A stretch of 64,000 bases of DNA from Pseudomonadota bacterium (GTDB taxonomy: Bacteria > Pseudomonadota > Alphaproteobacteria > Rhodospirillales > Magnetospirillaceae). Where the stretch lies: NCBI GenBank assembly GCA_021793155.1, contig JAJYTF010000001.1, positions 124,001 to 188,000 on the forward strand, in the 5' to 3' direction. Below the pieces are notes generated by a model that saw only the letters and a program-made list of their open reading frames with translations, made no database searches and was not told where the DNA came from. Positions 48,584-57,978 of this stretch are shown piece after piece. Both the position numbers and the translations under genes were made by a program. Numbering within the stretch: position 1 is the first letter of the stretch; every line of letters begins with the position of its first letter.

Positions 48584-49629
48584 TGGCCCGTATCGTCATG
48601 TCCGATGACGGCATCGTCTTCGATGGCCGGGTCAAGGACCAGCAGCCGCTGGGTGGCGCCGAGACCGCTTTCGCCGAGCTGGCCGAAGCCCTGGCGGCGC
48701 GCGGGCATCAAGTCGAGGTGCACAACCGCTGCGCCGGGCCGCTGGAATGGAACGGCGTGCGCTGGACGCCGCTCGACGATACGTCGTCGATGGGCCTGCC
48801 CGGCGAGGCCGATCTTTATATCGCCAACCGCTCGAATCATCTGGTCCGTCTCTGCCCCCAGGCGCGCCGCGCGGTGTTCTGGATCCACAACCCGGCCCGC
48901 TACCTGCTGAAATGGCGCTATCAATGGCCACTGTTGTTGCGCCGGCCGGCCATCGTCTTTTCCGGCGCCAGCCATCTGTCGACCTATCCCGGCTGGGCAG
49001 CCGGCGGCGAGCGGGTGGTAATCCCCTACGGCATCACCCCGTTGTTCCTCGGCGCCGCTCCACGCCACCGGGCGCCACCTCCGCGAGCCGTGTTCCTGTC
49101 CAATCCACTGCGTTCGCTGGACTGGCTGCTGGAGATCTGGGCGTCATCCATCGCCCCCCGGCTGAGGGATGCCGAGCTGCATATCTTTGCCGGCGCCGCC
49201 ATCTACGGCTCGGCCGGCGCCGCCAAGGCCGACCGCATGGCACCCGTGCTCGAACGGGCCCGCCAACTGGCCGACAAGGGTGTGGTACTGCGCGGCCCGG
49301 TACCCAAGAGCCAGCTGGTCGACGAAATCGCCCAGGCCCGTGCCTTCCTTTATCGCGGCGATATCGGCGAGACCTTCTGCAACGCCGTCGCCGAACCGCA
49401 GGCCATGGGCCTGCCGGGGGTGGTCGAGGACATCGCCTGCATGAAGGAGCGGGTGGTGGATGGCGAAACCGGCTTCGTCGTCAGGGGCGAAGCAGCCTTC
49501 GCCGAGGCCGCCTTGCGCCTGCTGACCGATGACGAATTATGGCTGCGCCAGCACCGCGTCGCCCTGCAGCGCCAGGGCCGCTGGACCTGGAGGCATGCGG
49601 CGGAACAGTTCGAGCGGCTCTACAAATAG
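48583..49629 (+). CDS. GT4-like glycosyltransferase
   Basis: A 348-residue GT-B-fold enzyme. N-terminal MARIVMSDDGIVFDG with LGGAETAFAELAEALAARGH is the acceptor half; the donor half has the acidic segment IGETFCNAVAEPQAMGLPGV that matches the E-x7-E region of family 4. Translationally coupled to gmhB through TGATG. A role in LPS core or other surface glycan is likely; donor and acceptor are unknown. Its 3' end overlaps the convergent HIT gene by ten bases. Confidence 0.8.
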   Translation: MARIVMSDDGIVFDGRVKDQQPLGGAETAFAELAEALAARGHQVEVHNRCAGPLEWNGVRWTPLDDTSSMGLPGEADLYIANRSNHLVRLCPQARRAVFWIHNPARYLLKWRYQWPLLLRRPAIVFSGASHLSTYPGWAAGGERVVIPYGITPLFLGAAPRHRAPPPRAVFLSNPLRSLDWLLEIWASSIAPRLRDAELHIFAGAAIYGSAGAAKADRMAPVLERARQLADKGVVLRGPVPKSQLVDEIAQARAFLYRGDIGETFCNAVAEPQAMGLPGVVEDIACMKERVVDGETGFVVRGEAAFAEAALRLLTDDELWLRQHRVALQRQGRWTWRHAAEQFERLYK

Positions 49630-50036
49630 GCCCGGATGCGTTCGGCTGTCGCCTCGATGGCCGAGAGTTCGCCTGGCCGCAGCGGCCAATTGAGCAGCAG
49701 GCCGTCGTCCATGCTTCGCGGCACCACATGCATATGAAAATGCAGGACTGACTGCGCCGCGCCCCGGCCATTGCTCTGCACGATGGAAATGCCGTCGGGC
49801 AACAGGGCCGAATTGACCGCCTGGGCCACCTTCTTCACTGTCGCCGACACCGCTTTCAAGTCCGGTACCGGCAAGTCGAAAATGGTTTCGGCATGAGTCT
49901 TCGAGATGATCAGCGCGTGGCCAGGAGCCACGGGATTGATATCCATGAAAGCAAGGCTGTGTTCATCCTCGCACAGGATGAAGGCGGGCGCGTTGCCGGC
50001 GATGATCCGGCAGAAGATACAGCCGTGAACGTTCAT
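49620..50036 (-). CDS. HIT family nucleotide hydrolase
   Basis: A 138-residue HIT protein with an N-terminal Zn-type Cys pair (GCIFCRII) and the active-site motif HFHMHVVPR. Family members hydrolyse AMP- or GMP-linked substrates such as adenosine 5'-phosphoramidate or dinucleoside polyphosphates. Length is typical. Convergent overlap of ten bases with the glycosyltransferase gene. Confidence 0.9.
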   Translation of the reverse strand: MNVHGCIFCRIIAGNAPAFILCEDEHSLAFMDINPVAPGHALIISKTHAETIFDLPVPDLKAVSATVKKVAQAVNSALLPDGISIVQSNGRGAAQSVLHFHMHVVPRSMDDGLLLNWPLRPGELSAIEATAERIRAYL

Positions 50037-50213
50037 GACGTATCTTTACCTTCGCAAGGGGGGGGCGGCTAGTCAATTGTGGCACCGTTGCCGTACTTGG
50101 CGCGAAAATACCTTTAATCAGCGGTTTATTGCCTCAAGCTTGCCATCGGCCATGGGTACAAACGTACCTGTCTCCGGGATGTCCCGGAGGGAATGAGACA
50201 ACGGAGCATCAAG

Positions 50214-50480
50214 ATGTTCAAGCATGTGGTTTCGGCCCTGGCAGTGTCCACCGTCCTGTTGAGCGGCACCGCTTTCGCCGCGGACAAGACCGCCCCCGCC
50301 GGCCAGACTTCGACCCCCGTGGCCAGCGCCTCCGCCGGCACCGCGACCACCGCGCCTGCTGCCAAGTCGGCCGGCGTCGAGAAGAAGCACGAGAAGATCG
50401 CCCACAAGCATCACCGCAAACACGAGCAGACCGCGTCGGCCAAGACCGGAGCCACCAAGGTGCCGGGCAAGAGCAACTGA
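50214..50480 (+). CDS. Asr-like small secreted His/Lys-rich protein
   Basis: An 88-residue protein with a clear signal peptide (MFKHVVSALAVSTVLLSGTA, cut near AFA-A) and a mature part made of Ala/Thr/Pro-rich then His/Lys-rich sequence (EKKHEKIAHKHHRKHEQT). Composition and layout are like the acid-shock protein Asr of enterobacteria and similar small periplasmic proteins; no sequence-level homology can be claimed. ATG at 50214 is preferred (GGAG upstream); an ATG seven codons earlier is squeezed against GGAGGG. A short CTCCGGGA/TCCCGGAG palindrome lies at 50172-50189, and a terminator hairpin follows. Confidence 0.6.
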   Translation: MFKHVVSALAVSTVLLSGTAFAADKTAPAGQTSTPVASASAGTATTAPAAKSAGVEKKHEKIAHKHHRKHEQTASAKTGATKVPGKSN

Positions 50481-50491
50481 TCCGCCAGGAT

Positions 50492-50525
50492 GGGGCGCCC
50501 GCCCGCTGAAGCAGCGGGCGTCCCC
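50492..50525 (+). terminator. Terminator hairpin after the Asr-like gene
   Basis: GGGGCGCCCGC (50492-50502) pairs with GCGGGCGTCCCC (50514-50525) with one bulge, and the inner CCGCT/AGCGG continues the stem. It lies 11 bases after the stop and is followed by a C/T-rich run. Confidence 0.6.
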
Positions 50526-50584
50526 CTCTGTCCTGCAGCGTTTTCCGCTTCGCTCCGGACGCTCTGATACGCCGCCGGGCGGGG

Positions 50585-51085
50585 CTAGCCTTTGATCAGC
50601 ACCCAGTCCTGGCCGGTCCAGCGAACGTGCTGATCCTTTCTTTGCCACTCGCCCGTCGCCGGGTTCTTCTCTTGGCCTTCGAGGAATCGCAGTTCGGGTA
50701 AGCCCCGGCGTGCCGTGGGCACCACCTCGAGGTTGCCCGCGCAGAAATCGCCGCCCAGCCGGGCCCGCCAGCCCTCAGCCGTGGCGGGACCGAAGATGGT
50801 AAAGCCGAATTGGCCGCAGGGTGCGTGCAGCGGCTGACGAACCACCAGCAAATCGCCTTGGCGGCGCACCTCGGGGATCAGCACGGCCTTAGGGTCGAGC
50901 CAATCGGGCCAAAGGCTGGGATTGTTGCCGAAATTGGAGGCCAGGGCCTCGACTGCATAAGCCCGGTCCATCGTGCCGAGTTGGTCCAAGGATTCCCAGA
51001 ACGCATCGGCGTCGGCCTTCGCCGAAAAGGCCGAGCCGACACCAATGGCAAGGAAAAGCAGGGCGAAGAGCCGCGATCTGATCAT
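50585..51085 (-). CDS. Secreted protein of unknown function
   Basis: A 166-residue protein with a signal peptide (MIRSRLFALLFLAIGVGSAF, cut near AKADA). The mature part has two Cys (HAPCGQFG and GGDFCAGNL) that could form a disulfide, and aromatic-rich segments such as NPSLWPDWLDPKAVLIPEV. I do not recognise the family. Start selected at the ATG directly before the signal peptide; the open frame extends upstream into meaB. It begins ten bases after the meaB stop, so it may be cotranscribed. Confidence 0.65.
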   Translation of the reverse strand: MIRSRLFALLFLAIGVGSAFSAKADADAFWESLDQLGTMDRAYAVEALASNFGNNPSLWPDWLDPKAVLIPEVRRQGDLLVVRQPLHAPCGQFGFTIFGPATAEGWRARLGGDFCAGNLEVVPTARRGLPELRFLEGQEKNPATGEWQRKDQHVRWTGQDWVLIKG

Positions 51086-51095
51086 GGCGGAATGT

Positions 51096-52001
51096 CTACA
51101 GCCGCTGGGCCAGCTCCGCCAAGCGGCGAAATGGAGAATCATCGGCTGCCAGGCGGAGATCGCCGGCACGCCGCACCCCTTCGCGGCCGAACCGTTCGCG
51201 CACGGCCTCGATCAGCCAGGCGCCCGCCTGCGCCTGGCGCTCCGATGCCAGGCGTCCGCCTTCGCTCAAATAAGCGGCATGGGCATCAATGGCGGCCACC
51301 AGCTCGTCCACGCCACGCTGTTCCATGGCCGCCACCATCAGCACCGGAATGGACCAGCCGGCCGGCTCCTCGGCCAGACTCAACGCCCCTTTGACGTCGG
51401 CCCTGGCGCGGCGTGCGGCCGCGCCCATATCGGCCTTGGTCACCACCACCACATGGGGGATCTCGGCGATCCCCGCCTTCATGAACTGCAAGCTGTCGCC
51501 GGAACCGGGCTGGACGCAGAACAGCACGGTGTCGGCCACGCCGACCACCTCGGTTTCCGACTGGCCGACACCCACCGTCTCGATCAGCACCACGTCGTAG
51601 AGGGCCCGCATCAGCACCATGGCCGAGACGGTCAGCCCGGCCAGCCCGCCCAGCCGGTCGCGGGCGGCCATGGAGCGGACGAAAATGCCTTGGTCCTCTG
51701 GATCGGTGGACAGCCGCGTGCGATCACCCAGCAGGGCCCCGCCGGACCGCCGCGACGACGGATCGACGGCGATACACGCCACCCGCCGGCCATCGGCACG
51801 CCAGGACCGGATCAGGGCGTTCATCAGGGTCGACTTGCCCACCCCCGGCGGTCCGGTCATTCCCACCACATGGGCCACCGGCGCCGCATAGGCCTCGGAC
51901 AGAAGATCGACCACTTCGTCCGAGTCAGGCGCCTGCTCGATCCGCGCCAATGCCCGCGCCAACGCCACCTTGCCGCTGGCACCGACTGAGGAAAGGGTCA
52001 T
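51096..52001 (-). CDS. meaB: MeaB/ArgK-type G3E GTPase (methylmalonyl-CoA mutase chaperone)
   Basis: A 301-residue G3E GTPase that protects and reloads methylmalonyl-CoA mutase. P-loop TGPPGVGKSTLMNAL, switch region AVDPSSRRSGGALLGDRTRL, ETVGVGQSE and VVTKAD are all present. Start taken at MTLSSVGASGKVALARAL; the frame extends 41 codons upstream through a repeat and is not conserved there. No mutase gene is in the window. A palindromic repeat separates it from ppdK. Confidence 0.9.
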   Translation of the reverse strand: MTLSSVGASGKVALARALARIEQAPDSDEVVDLLSEAYAAPVAHVVGMTGPPGVGKSTLMNALIRSWRADGRRVACIAVDPSSRRSGGALLGDRTRLSTDPEDQGIFVRSMAARDRLGGLAGLTVSAMVLMRALYDVVLIETVGVGQSETEVVGVADTVLFCVQPGSGDSLQFMKAGIAEIPHVVVVTKADMGAAARRARADVKGALSLAEEPAGWSIPVLMVAAMEQRGVDELVAAIDAHAAYLSEGGRLASERQAQAGAWLIEAVRERFGREGVRRAGDLRLAADDSPFRRLAELAQRL

Positions 52002-52059
52002 CGGATCTCTGGTCAACCCGGCGCAGCCATGGAAAAGATCACAGTTGAACACCGATTTC

Positions 52060-52107
52060 CACAGATGGCACAGATAAGAGATTTGATCCTCATCTGTGTC
52101 ATCTGTG
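52060..52107. repeat. Intergenic palindromic repeat, CACAGATG/CATCTGTG type
   Basis: Left arm CACAGATGGCACAGAT (52060-52075) and right arm ATCTGTGTCATCTGTG (52092-52107) pair at 15 of 16 positions with a 16-base spacer; further CATCTGCG and CATCTGTG units follow to about 52141. Same layout as the CACGGATG element at 10008-10070. It sits between meaB and ppdK. Confidence 0.6.
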
Positions 52108-52149
52108 TGCCGCCGGAGCGGCATCTGCGTTCATCTGTGTTTCACATTC

Positions 52150-54828
52150 TCAAGCGGTGGTGTCGGAATGCGCGCCCAGGGCCGCCTGAGCCGCCGCCAA
52201 GCGGGCGATCGGCACACGGTAGGGCGAGCAGGACACGTAATCGAGGCCGACCTTCTGGCAGAAGCCGATGGAGGCCGGATCACCGCCATGTTCGCCACAG
52301 ATGCCAAGCTTGATGCCGGCCCGGGTCTTGCGGCCGCGCTCGGCCGCGATCTTGACCAGCTCGCCCACGCCTTCCTGGTCCAGGCTGGCAAAAGGATCCT
52401 GTTCGTAGATGCCCTTCTGGCGATAGACCTCGAGGAACGGACCCGAATCGTCGCGCGACATGCCGAGCGTCGTCTGGGTCAGGTCGTTGGTGCCGAAGCT
52501 GAAGAAGGCCGCCGTTTCGGCGATCTTGCCGGCAGCCAGGGCGGCCCGCGGGAGCTCGATCATGGTACCCACCAGATAGTCGAGCTTGGTGCCGGTGGTC
52601 TTGAACACGTCGGCTGCGGCAGCGTCCACCACGTCCTTCAGCAGGTCCAGCTCCTTCTTGGTACCGACCAGCGGGATCATGATCTCGGGCGCCACCGTGC
52701 TGCCGGTCTTCTTCGACACCTCGACCGCCGCTTCGAAAATGGCGCGGGCCTGCATCTCGTAGATTTCCGGATAGGTGATGCCGAGGCGGCAGCCGCGATG
52801 GCCAAGCATCGGGTTGGCTTCGTGGAGCTGGCTGTTGCGCGCCTTCAGAACGGCCACATCGGCACCGGCAGCCTTGGCTACTTCGGCCATTTCCGCCTCG
52901 CTGTTCGGCAGGAACTCGTGCAGCGGCGGATCCAGCAGGCGGATGGTCACCGGCAGGCCCTGCATGATGTCGAACAGCTCGACGAAGTCGTTCTTCTGGT
53001 AGGGCTGGATCTTGGCCAGGGCGGCACGGCGGCCCGCTTCGTCGGAGGCCAGGATCATCTCGCGCACCGCGATGATACGCTGCGCATCGAAGAACATGTG
53101 CTCGGTACGGCACAGCCCGATGCCCTCGGCACCGAACTTGCGGGCCGTGCGGGCGTCGAGCGGGGTCTCGGCGTTGGCCCGCACCTTCATGGTGCGGATC
53201 TTGTCGACCCAGCCCATCAGAATGCCGAAGTCGCCGGTCAGCTCGGGCTGCACGGTGGGAACTTCGCCCAGCATCACTTCGCCGGTCGAGCCGTCGAGGG
53301 TGATCACGTCGCCTTCCTGCACCGTCTGGCCCCCGGCCTTCAACGTCTTGGCCCGGTAGTCGATGCGAATGTCGCCGGCACCGGCGACGCAGGGCCGCCC
53401 CATGCCGCGGGCGACCACGGCGGCGTGGCTGGTCATGCCGCCGCGTGAGGTCAGGATGCCCTGGCTGACATGCATGCCGCCGATGTCCTCGGGGCTGGTC
53501 TCGATGCGCACCAGGATGACCTTGTCGCCCCGCTGCGCCCAGGCTTCGGCGTCGTCGGCGGTGAATACCACGCGGCCCGAAGCGGCACCCGGCGAGGCCG
53601 GCAGACCGCGGGCCAACAGTTGGCGCGGCGCCTTGGGATCAAGAGTCGGATGAAGCAGCTGGTCGAGGCCCGACGGCTCGATACGCTGCACCGCCTTTTC
53701 CTTGGAGATCAGCCCGCTTTGCGCCATGTCCACGGCGATCTTCAGCGCCGCCTTGGCGGTGCGTTTGCCGGTGCGGGTCTGGAGCATCCACAGCTTGCCC
53801 TTCTGGACGGTGAACTCCAGATCCTGCATGTCGGTGAAATGGGCTTCCAGCTTGTTGCGGACGTCGTTCAGGTCGTTGAACACCGCCGGCATCACCTCTT
53901 CCATAGCCGGCAGCTCGGCGCCCGCGGCGACACGGGCCGCGCGGGTCAGGTATTGCGGCGTGCGGATACCGGCGACCACGTCTTCGCCCTGGGCGTTGAC
54001 CAAGTATTCGCCATAGAACTCGTTGGTCCCGGTGGACGGGTTGCGGGTGAAGGCGACGCCGGTGGCACAATCGTCACCCATGTTGCCGAACACCATGGCC
54101 TGAACGTTGACCGCCGTGCCCCAGTTGGCCGGAATGTCGTGCAGACGGCGATAGGTGATGGCCCGCTGGTTCATCCAGGATCCGAACACGGCGCCGATGG
54201 CGCCCCACAGCTGGTCGGTCACCGTCTGCGGGAAGGGGCGGCCAAGCTGTTCCTGAACCTTCGCCTTGTAGGCGGCGACGATCTTCTTCCAGTCCTCGGC
54301 ACCGAGCTGCGTGTCCAGGTTGAAGCCGCGGTCTTCCTTGTGGGCTTCGAGGATTTCCTCGAAGTGATGATGCTCGACGCCGAGCACGACGTCGGAATAC
54401 ATCTGAATGAACCGACGATAGCTGTCATAGGCAAAGCGCGGGTCGTTGCTGCGCTTGGCCAGGCCTTCCACCGTCTGGTCGTTGAGACCCAGGTTGAGCA
54501 CCGTGTCCATCATGCCCGGCATGGAGGCGCGCGCGCCCGAGCGCACCGAAACCAGCAGCGGGTCGGCCAGGTCGCCAAAACGCGAGCCCATGATCTTCTC
54601 GATCTGCGCCAGCGCCGCCTCGACCTGAGGCTTCAGGTCGGCGGGATAGGTCTGGCCATTGTCGTAGTAATAGGTGCAGACCTCGGTGGTGATGGTGAAA
54701 CCGGGCGGCACCGGCAGCCCGAGATTGGCCATTTCGGCCAGATTAGCACCCTTGCCGCCGAGCAAATTCTTCATCTCGGAACGGCCTTCCGCAGTACCGC
54801 CTCCGAACGCATACACCCACTTGGTCAT
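52150..54828 (-). CDS. ppdK: Pyruvate, phosphate dikinase
   Basis: An 892-residue PPDK interconverting pyruvate + ATP + Pi and PEP + AMP + PPi. The N-terminal ATP-grasp part begins KWVYAFGGG with NLLGGKGANLAEMANLGLPV; the phosphohistidine domain has GGMTSHAAVVARGMGRP with the catalytic His near residue 460; the C-terminal PEP/pyruvate barrel ends with SFGTNDLTQTTLGMSRDD and GICGEHGGDP with the catalytic Cys. glyQ-glyS-ppdK is a conserved alphaproteobacterial order; it starts 15 bases after glyS. With MaeB and the PPi-consuming Ppa it sets the PEP/pyruvate balance. Confidence 0.97.
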   Translation of the reverse strand: MTKWVYAFGGGTAEGRSEMKNLLGGKGANLAEMANLGLPVPPGFTITTEVCTYYYDNGQTYPADLKPQVEAALAQIEKIMGSRFGDLADPLLVSVRSGARASMPGMMDTVLNLGLNDQTVEGLAKRSNDPRFAYDSYRRFIQMYSDVVLGVEHHHFEEILEAHKEDRGFNLDTQLGAEDWKKIVAAYKAKVQEQLGRPFPQTVTDQLWGAIGAVFGSWMNQRAITYRRLHDIPANWGTAVNVQAMVFGNMGDDCATGVAFTRNPSTGTNEFYGEYLVNAQGEDVVAGIRTPQYLTRAARVAAGAELPAMEEVMPAVFNDLNDVRNKLEAHFTDMQDLEFTVQKGKLWMLQTRTGKRTAKAALKIAVDMAQSGLISKEKAVQRIEPSGLDQLLHPTLDPKAPRQLLARGLPASPGAASGRVVFTADDAEAWAQRGDKVILVRIETSPEDIGGMHVSQGILTSRGGMTSHAAVVARGMGRPCVAGAGDIRIDYRAKTLKAGGQTVQEGDVITLDGSTGEVMLGEVPTVQPELTGDFGILMGWVDKIRTMKVRANAETPLDARTARKFGAEGIGLCRTEHMFFDAQRIIAVREMILASDEAGRRAALAKIQPYQKNDFVELFDIMQGLPVTIRLLDPPLHEFLPNSEAEMAEVAKAAGADVAVLKARNSQLHEANPMLGHRGCRLGITYPEIYEMQARAIFEAAVEVSKKTGSTVAPEIMIPLVGTKKELDLLKDVVDAAAADVFKTTGTKLDYLVGTMIELPRAALAAGKIAETAAFFSFGTNDLTQTTLGMSRDDSGPFLEVYRQKGIYEQDPFASLDQEGVGELVKIAAERGRKTRAGIKLGICGEHGGDPASIGFCQKVGLDYVSCSPYRVPIARLAAAQAALGAHSDTTA

Positions 54829-54843
54829 AGAACAGAGCCCTCC

Positions 54844-56913
54844 CTAGCCCTCAATCCTTGAGAAGTCGGCAATCATTCCCATCGCCGCTTCGATCTGCGA
54901 CAACAGACGCAACCTGTTGGCTCGCAGCTCCCCCTCGTCGCAATTGACCGTTACCCGGTCGAAGAATTGGTCCACGGGGCGGCGCAGACGGGCCAGAGCG
55001 CCCATCGCTTCGGCGAACCGCTCGGCGCCCAGCGCCGGTGCCATCGCCTGGCGAAGCTCGGCCAGACTGTGGTGCAAAGCCCTCTCCTCCGCTGCCGTCA
55101 GCAGCGACGCATCTACTCCGCCGGAATAAGAGATGCCATCTTTTTTTTCTTCGATGCGCACGATGTTGGCGGCGCGCCGATAAGCGGTCAAAAGATTGGC
55201 CCCGTCATCACTGGCCAGGAAGTCCTTCAGCGCCTCGACCCGGGCCAAGAGACGCACCAGATCGTCTTCGCCGCCCAGGGCGAATACCGCTGAAATCAGA
55301 TCGTGGCGCACCCCTTGCTCGCGCAGGTGCACCTTCAGCCGGTCGGCGAAGAAATCCAGCAGGTCGCCGGCGGTCGTCTCGACGGTGGCCGTGAGCGGCA
55401 CCTTGAATTCACCATAAGCGCCGCGGAACAGCTCGAGGAGCTGCAGGCGCAGGCCATTCTCCAGAATCAGCCGGATGATGCCCAGCGCGGCGCGGCGCAG
55501 CGCGAACGGATCCTTCGAACCAGTGGGTTTTTCGTCGATGGCGAAAAAGCCGACCAGGGCATCCATCTTGTCGGCCAGCGCCACCGCTACCGAAACCGGG
55601 GCGGTGGGGCAGCGGTCGTTGGGTCCCTGGGGTGAATAATGCTCGGCGATGGCATCGGCGACCGCCATCGGCTCGCCGTCGTTCAGGGCGTAATAGCGGC
55701 CGATGACACCCTGCAGTTCGGGGAATTCGCCGACCATCTCCGACGACAGGTCGGCCTTGGCGAGAAGGGCTGCCCGTCCCGCCAGATCGCCGTCGGCGCC
55801 GATGGCGCGGGCGATGCGGCGCGCCATGCCGGCCACCCGTTCGACCTTGTCGGCCATGGTGCCAAGCTTGGCATAATACAGGCGCTCGGCCAGCTTCGGC
55901 AGGCGGTTTTCCAGCCGCAGCTTGCGGTCGGTGTCCCAGAAGAACTTGGCGTCCGACAGTCGGGCCCGCAACACCCGCTCGTTGCCGGCGACGATGGCCT
56001 TGCCGCCATCCTTCGTCTCCATGTTGGCGACCACCAGGAAGCGGTTGGCCAGGCGGCCGTCGTCCTTCAACAGCGAAAAATACTTCTGATGAGCCCGCAT
56101 CGAGGTAATCAGCACCTCATCCGGCACCTCCATGAAGGCGGGATCGATGCTGCCCACCAGCACCACCGGCCATTCCACCAAGCCGGTGACCTCGGCGAGC
56201 AGGCCGTCGTCGCGGCGCAGGGTCAGGCCCTCGCGCGCCGCCGCCTCTTCCGCCTGGCGGAGGATGGAGTGGCGGCGCTCGACAGGGTCGAGCACCACCT
56301 TGGCGGCGGCCAGCTGGCTGGCGTAGTGGCTGTATTCGGAAACCTGGAAACTGGCCGGGCTGAGGAAGCGATGGCCGGCGGTGGTGCTGCCGGCGGCGAC
56401 CGGCCCGAAGGAGACCGGTACCACGGCGCCGTCGAACAGGCAGACAATGCCCTGCAGCGGCCGTACCCAGCGCATCGGCAGGCTGCCCCAGCGCATCGAC
56501 TTGGGCCAGGGGAAGTCGGCCATGGTCTGCTCGACCACGTCCTTGATCACTTCCGCGGTCGGCCGGCCCTTGCGGGAGATCACGGCGAAGTAGAACACCC
56601 CCTTGCCGGTGTCCCGTTGCTCGCACTGCTCCACGGTCACCCCGGCTCCTTTCAGGAAGCCGTCCAGCGCCTGGGCCGGCGCGCCGACCCGCGGGCCGCG
56701 CCGTTCCTCGGCGACGTCCGGGGTGGCGGTGGGCAGGCCTTCCACCACCAGCGCCAGGCGGCGTGGCGTCACATAGGAGCGCGAGCCGGTATAAGTCAGG
56801 CCGTTCTTCTTCAGTCCCTCGGCCACCATGCGCTCCAGATCCTCGGCGGCGCGGGCCTGCATGCGGGCGGGGATTTCCTCGGAGAGCAGCTCCAGAAGCA
56901 GTTCAGCAGCCAT
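54844..56913 (-). CDS. glyS: Glycine--tRNA ligase beta subunit
   Basis: A 689-residue beta subunit of the bacterial alpha2-beta2 glycyl-tRNA synthetase. It opens [19 protein letters not shown], carries the family segments [26 protein letters not shown] and LPKSMRWG-like [10 protein letters not shown], and ends with an anticodon-binding DALR-type region ([20 protein letters not shown]). It begins three bases after glyQ. Confidence 0.96.
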   Translation of the reverse strand: MAAELLLELLSEEIPARMQARAAEDLERMVAEGLKKNGLTYTGSRSYVTPRRLALVVEGLPTATPDVAEERRGPRVGAPAQALDGFLKGAGVTVEQCEQRDTGKGVFYFAVISRKGRPTAEVIKDVVEQTMADFPWPKSMRWGSLPMRWVRPLQGIVCLFDGAVVPVSFGPVAAGSTTAGHRFLSPASFQVSEYSHYASQLAAAKVVLDPVERRHSILRQAEEAAAREGLTLRRDDGLLAEVTGLVEWPVVLVGSIDPAFMEVPDEVLITSMRAHQKYFSLLKDDGRLANRFLVVANMETKDGGKAIVAGNERVLRARLSDAKFFWDTDRKLRLENRLPKLAERLYYAKLGTMADKVERVAGMARRIARAIGADGDLAGRAALLAKADLSSEMVGEFPELQGVIGRYYALNDGEPMAVADAIAEHYSPQGPNDRCPTAPVSVAVALADKMDALVGFFAIDEKPTGSKDPFALRRAALGIIRLILENGLRLQLLELFRGAYGEFKVPLTATVETTAGDLLDFFADRLKVHLREQGVRHDLISAVFALGGEDDLVRLLARVEALKDFLASDDGANLLTAYRRAANIVRIEEKKDGISYSGGVDASLLTAAEERALHHSLAELRQAMAPALGAERFAEAMGALARLRRPVDQFFDRVTVNCDEGELRANRLRLLSQIEAAMGMIADFSRIEG

Positions 56914-56916
56914 CGC

Positions 56917-57801
56917 TCAGCCCTCCGCCCGCGCGCTTGGTGCGGGTTGCCGGCTGGCCAGCCAGCCTTCGCAGCAGGCCTTGGCCAGGGCGCGGACGCG
57001 GCCGATATAGGCCTGGCGCTCGGTCACCGAGATCACGCCGCGGGCATCCAGCAGGTTGAACCGGTGGCTGGCCTTGATGCACTGGTCATAGGCGGGCAGT
57101 GCCAGCTTGGCGGCCAGCAGCGCCTGGCATTCCTTCTCGGCGTCGTGAAAATGGCGCAGCAGCATCTCGGTGTCGGCGGCCTCGAAATTATGGGTCGAGT
57201 ATTCCCGTTCGGCCTGCAGGAAGACGTCGCCGTAGCGCACCCCGGCACCGTTGAAATCCAGGTCGTAGACGTTCTCCACCCCCTGGATGTACATGGCCAG
57301 GCGCTCCAGCCCGTAGGTTAGCTCCACCGCCACCGGGTCGCATTCAATGCCGCCGACCTGCTGGAAATAGGTGAACTGGGTCACCTCCATGCCGTCGCAC
57401 CACACTTCCCAGCCCAGGCCCCAGGCGCCCAGCGTCGGGCTTTCCCAGTCGTCCTCGACGAAGCGGATGTCGTGGGCCAGGGGATCGATGCCCAGGCATT
57501 TCAGGCTTTCCAGGTAAAGCTCCTGGCTGTTCGCCGGCGACGGCTTCAGGATCACCTGGAACTGGTAATAGTGCTGCAGCCGGTTCGGATTTTCGCCATA
57601 GCGGCCGTCCTTCGGCCGGCGCGACGGCTGCACGTAAGCCGTCTTCCAGGGCTCGGGCCCCAGGGCGCGCAACGTCGTCGCCGGGTGGAAGGTGCCGGCG
57701 CCCACTTCCATGTCGTAGGGCTGAAGGATCACGCACCCCTGCTCGGCCCAGAAGGACTGCAGCCGCAGGATCAGGGATTGAAAACTCGGCTTAGGCGCCA
57801 T
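56917..57801 (-). CDS. glyQ: Glycine--tRNA ligase alpha subunit
   Basis: A 294-residue class II synthetase catalytic subunit. Characteristic segments are [36 protein letters not shown] and [20 protein letters not shown]. It forms the active site with GlyS. First gene of glyQ-glyS-ppdK. No glycine riboswitch or T-box-like leader was seen in the 177 bp upstream, which it shares with the divergent wzm gene. Confidence 0.97.
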   Translation of the reverse strand: MAPKPSFQSLILRLQSFWAEQGCVILQPYDMEVGAGTFHPATTLRALGPEPWKTAYVQPSRRPKDGRYGENPNRLQHYYQFQVILKPSPANSQELYLESLKCLGIDPLAHDIRFVEDDWESPTLGAWGLGWEVWCDGMEVTQFTYFQQVGGIECDPVAVELTYGLERLAMYIQGVENVYDLDFNGAGVRYGDVFLQAEREYSTHNFEAADTEMLLRHFHDAEKECQALLAAKLALPAYDQCIKASHRFNLLDARGVISVTERQAYIGRVRALAKACCEGWLASRQPAPSARAEG

Positions 57802-57899
57802 GGGAGACCGTTATCGGTTGGCAATGGGCCCCGTTCGCGGGACCGGCCAACTTAAGCGGGGGGCAACCCCGGGGTCAAGGGCGGGGACTCGGCCTCGGC

Positions 57900-57929
57900 T
57901 TGGCGTCGCTGAAGTTGCTGTGCTATAGC
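57900..57929 (+). promoter_or_regulatory. Candidate promoter of wzm-wzt
   Basis: TTGGCG (57900-57905), 18-base spacer, TATAGC (57924-57929), about 50 bases upstream of the wzm ATG. Reasonable sigma-70 match; not verified. Confidence 0.4.
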
Positions 57930-57978
57930 TCCCCGGCGATCCGGCATAAGCCGGGAACGGAAAGGTAAGCATTTCCCA

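Noticed and set aside
57802-57978. Possible glycine riboswitch or T-box upstream of glyQ
   Set aside because: No conserved riboswitch core or anti-terminator pair is visible; the region fits a plain divergent promoter.
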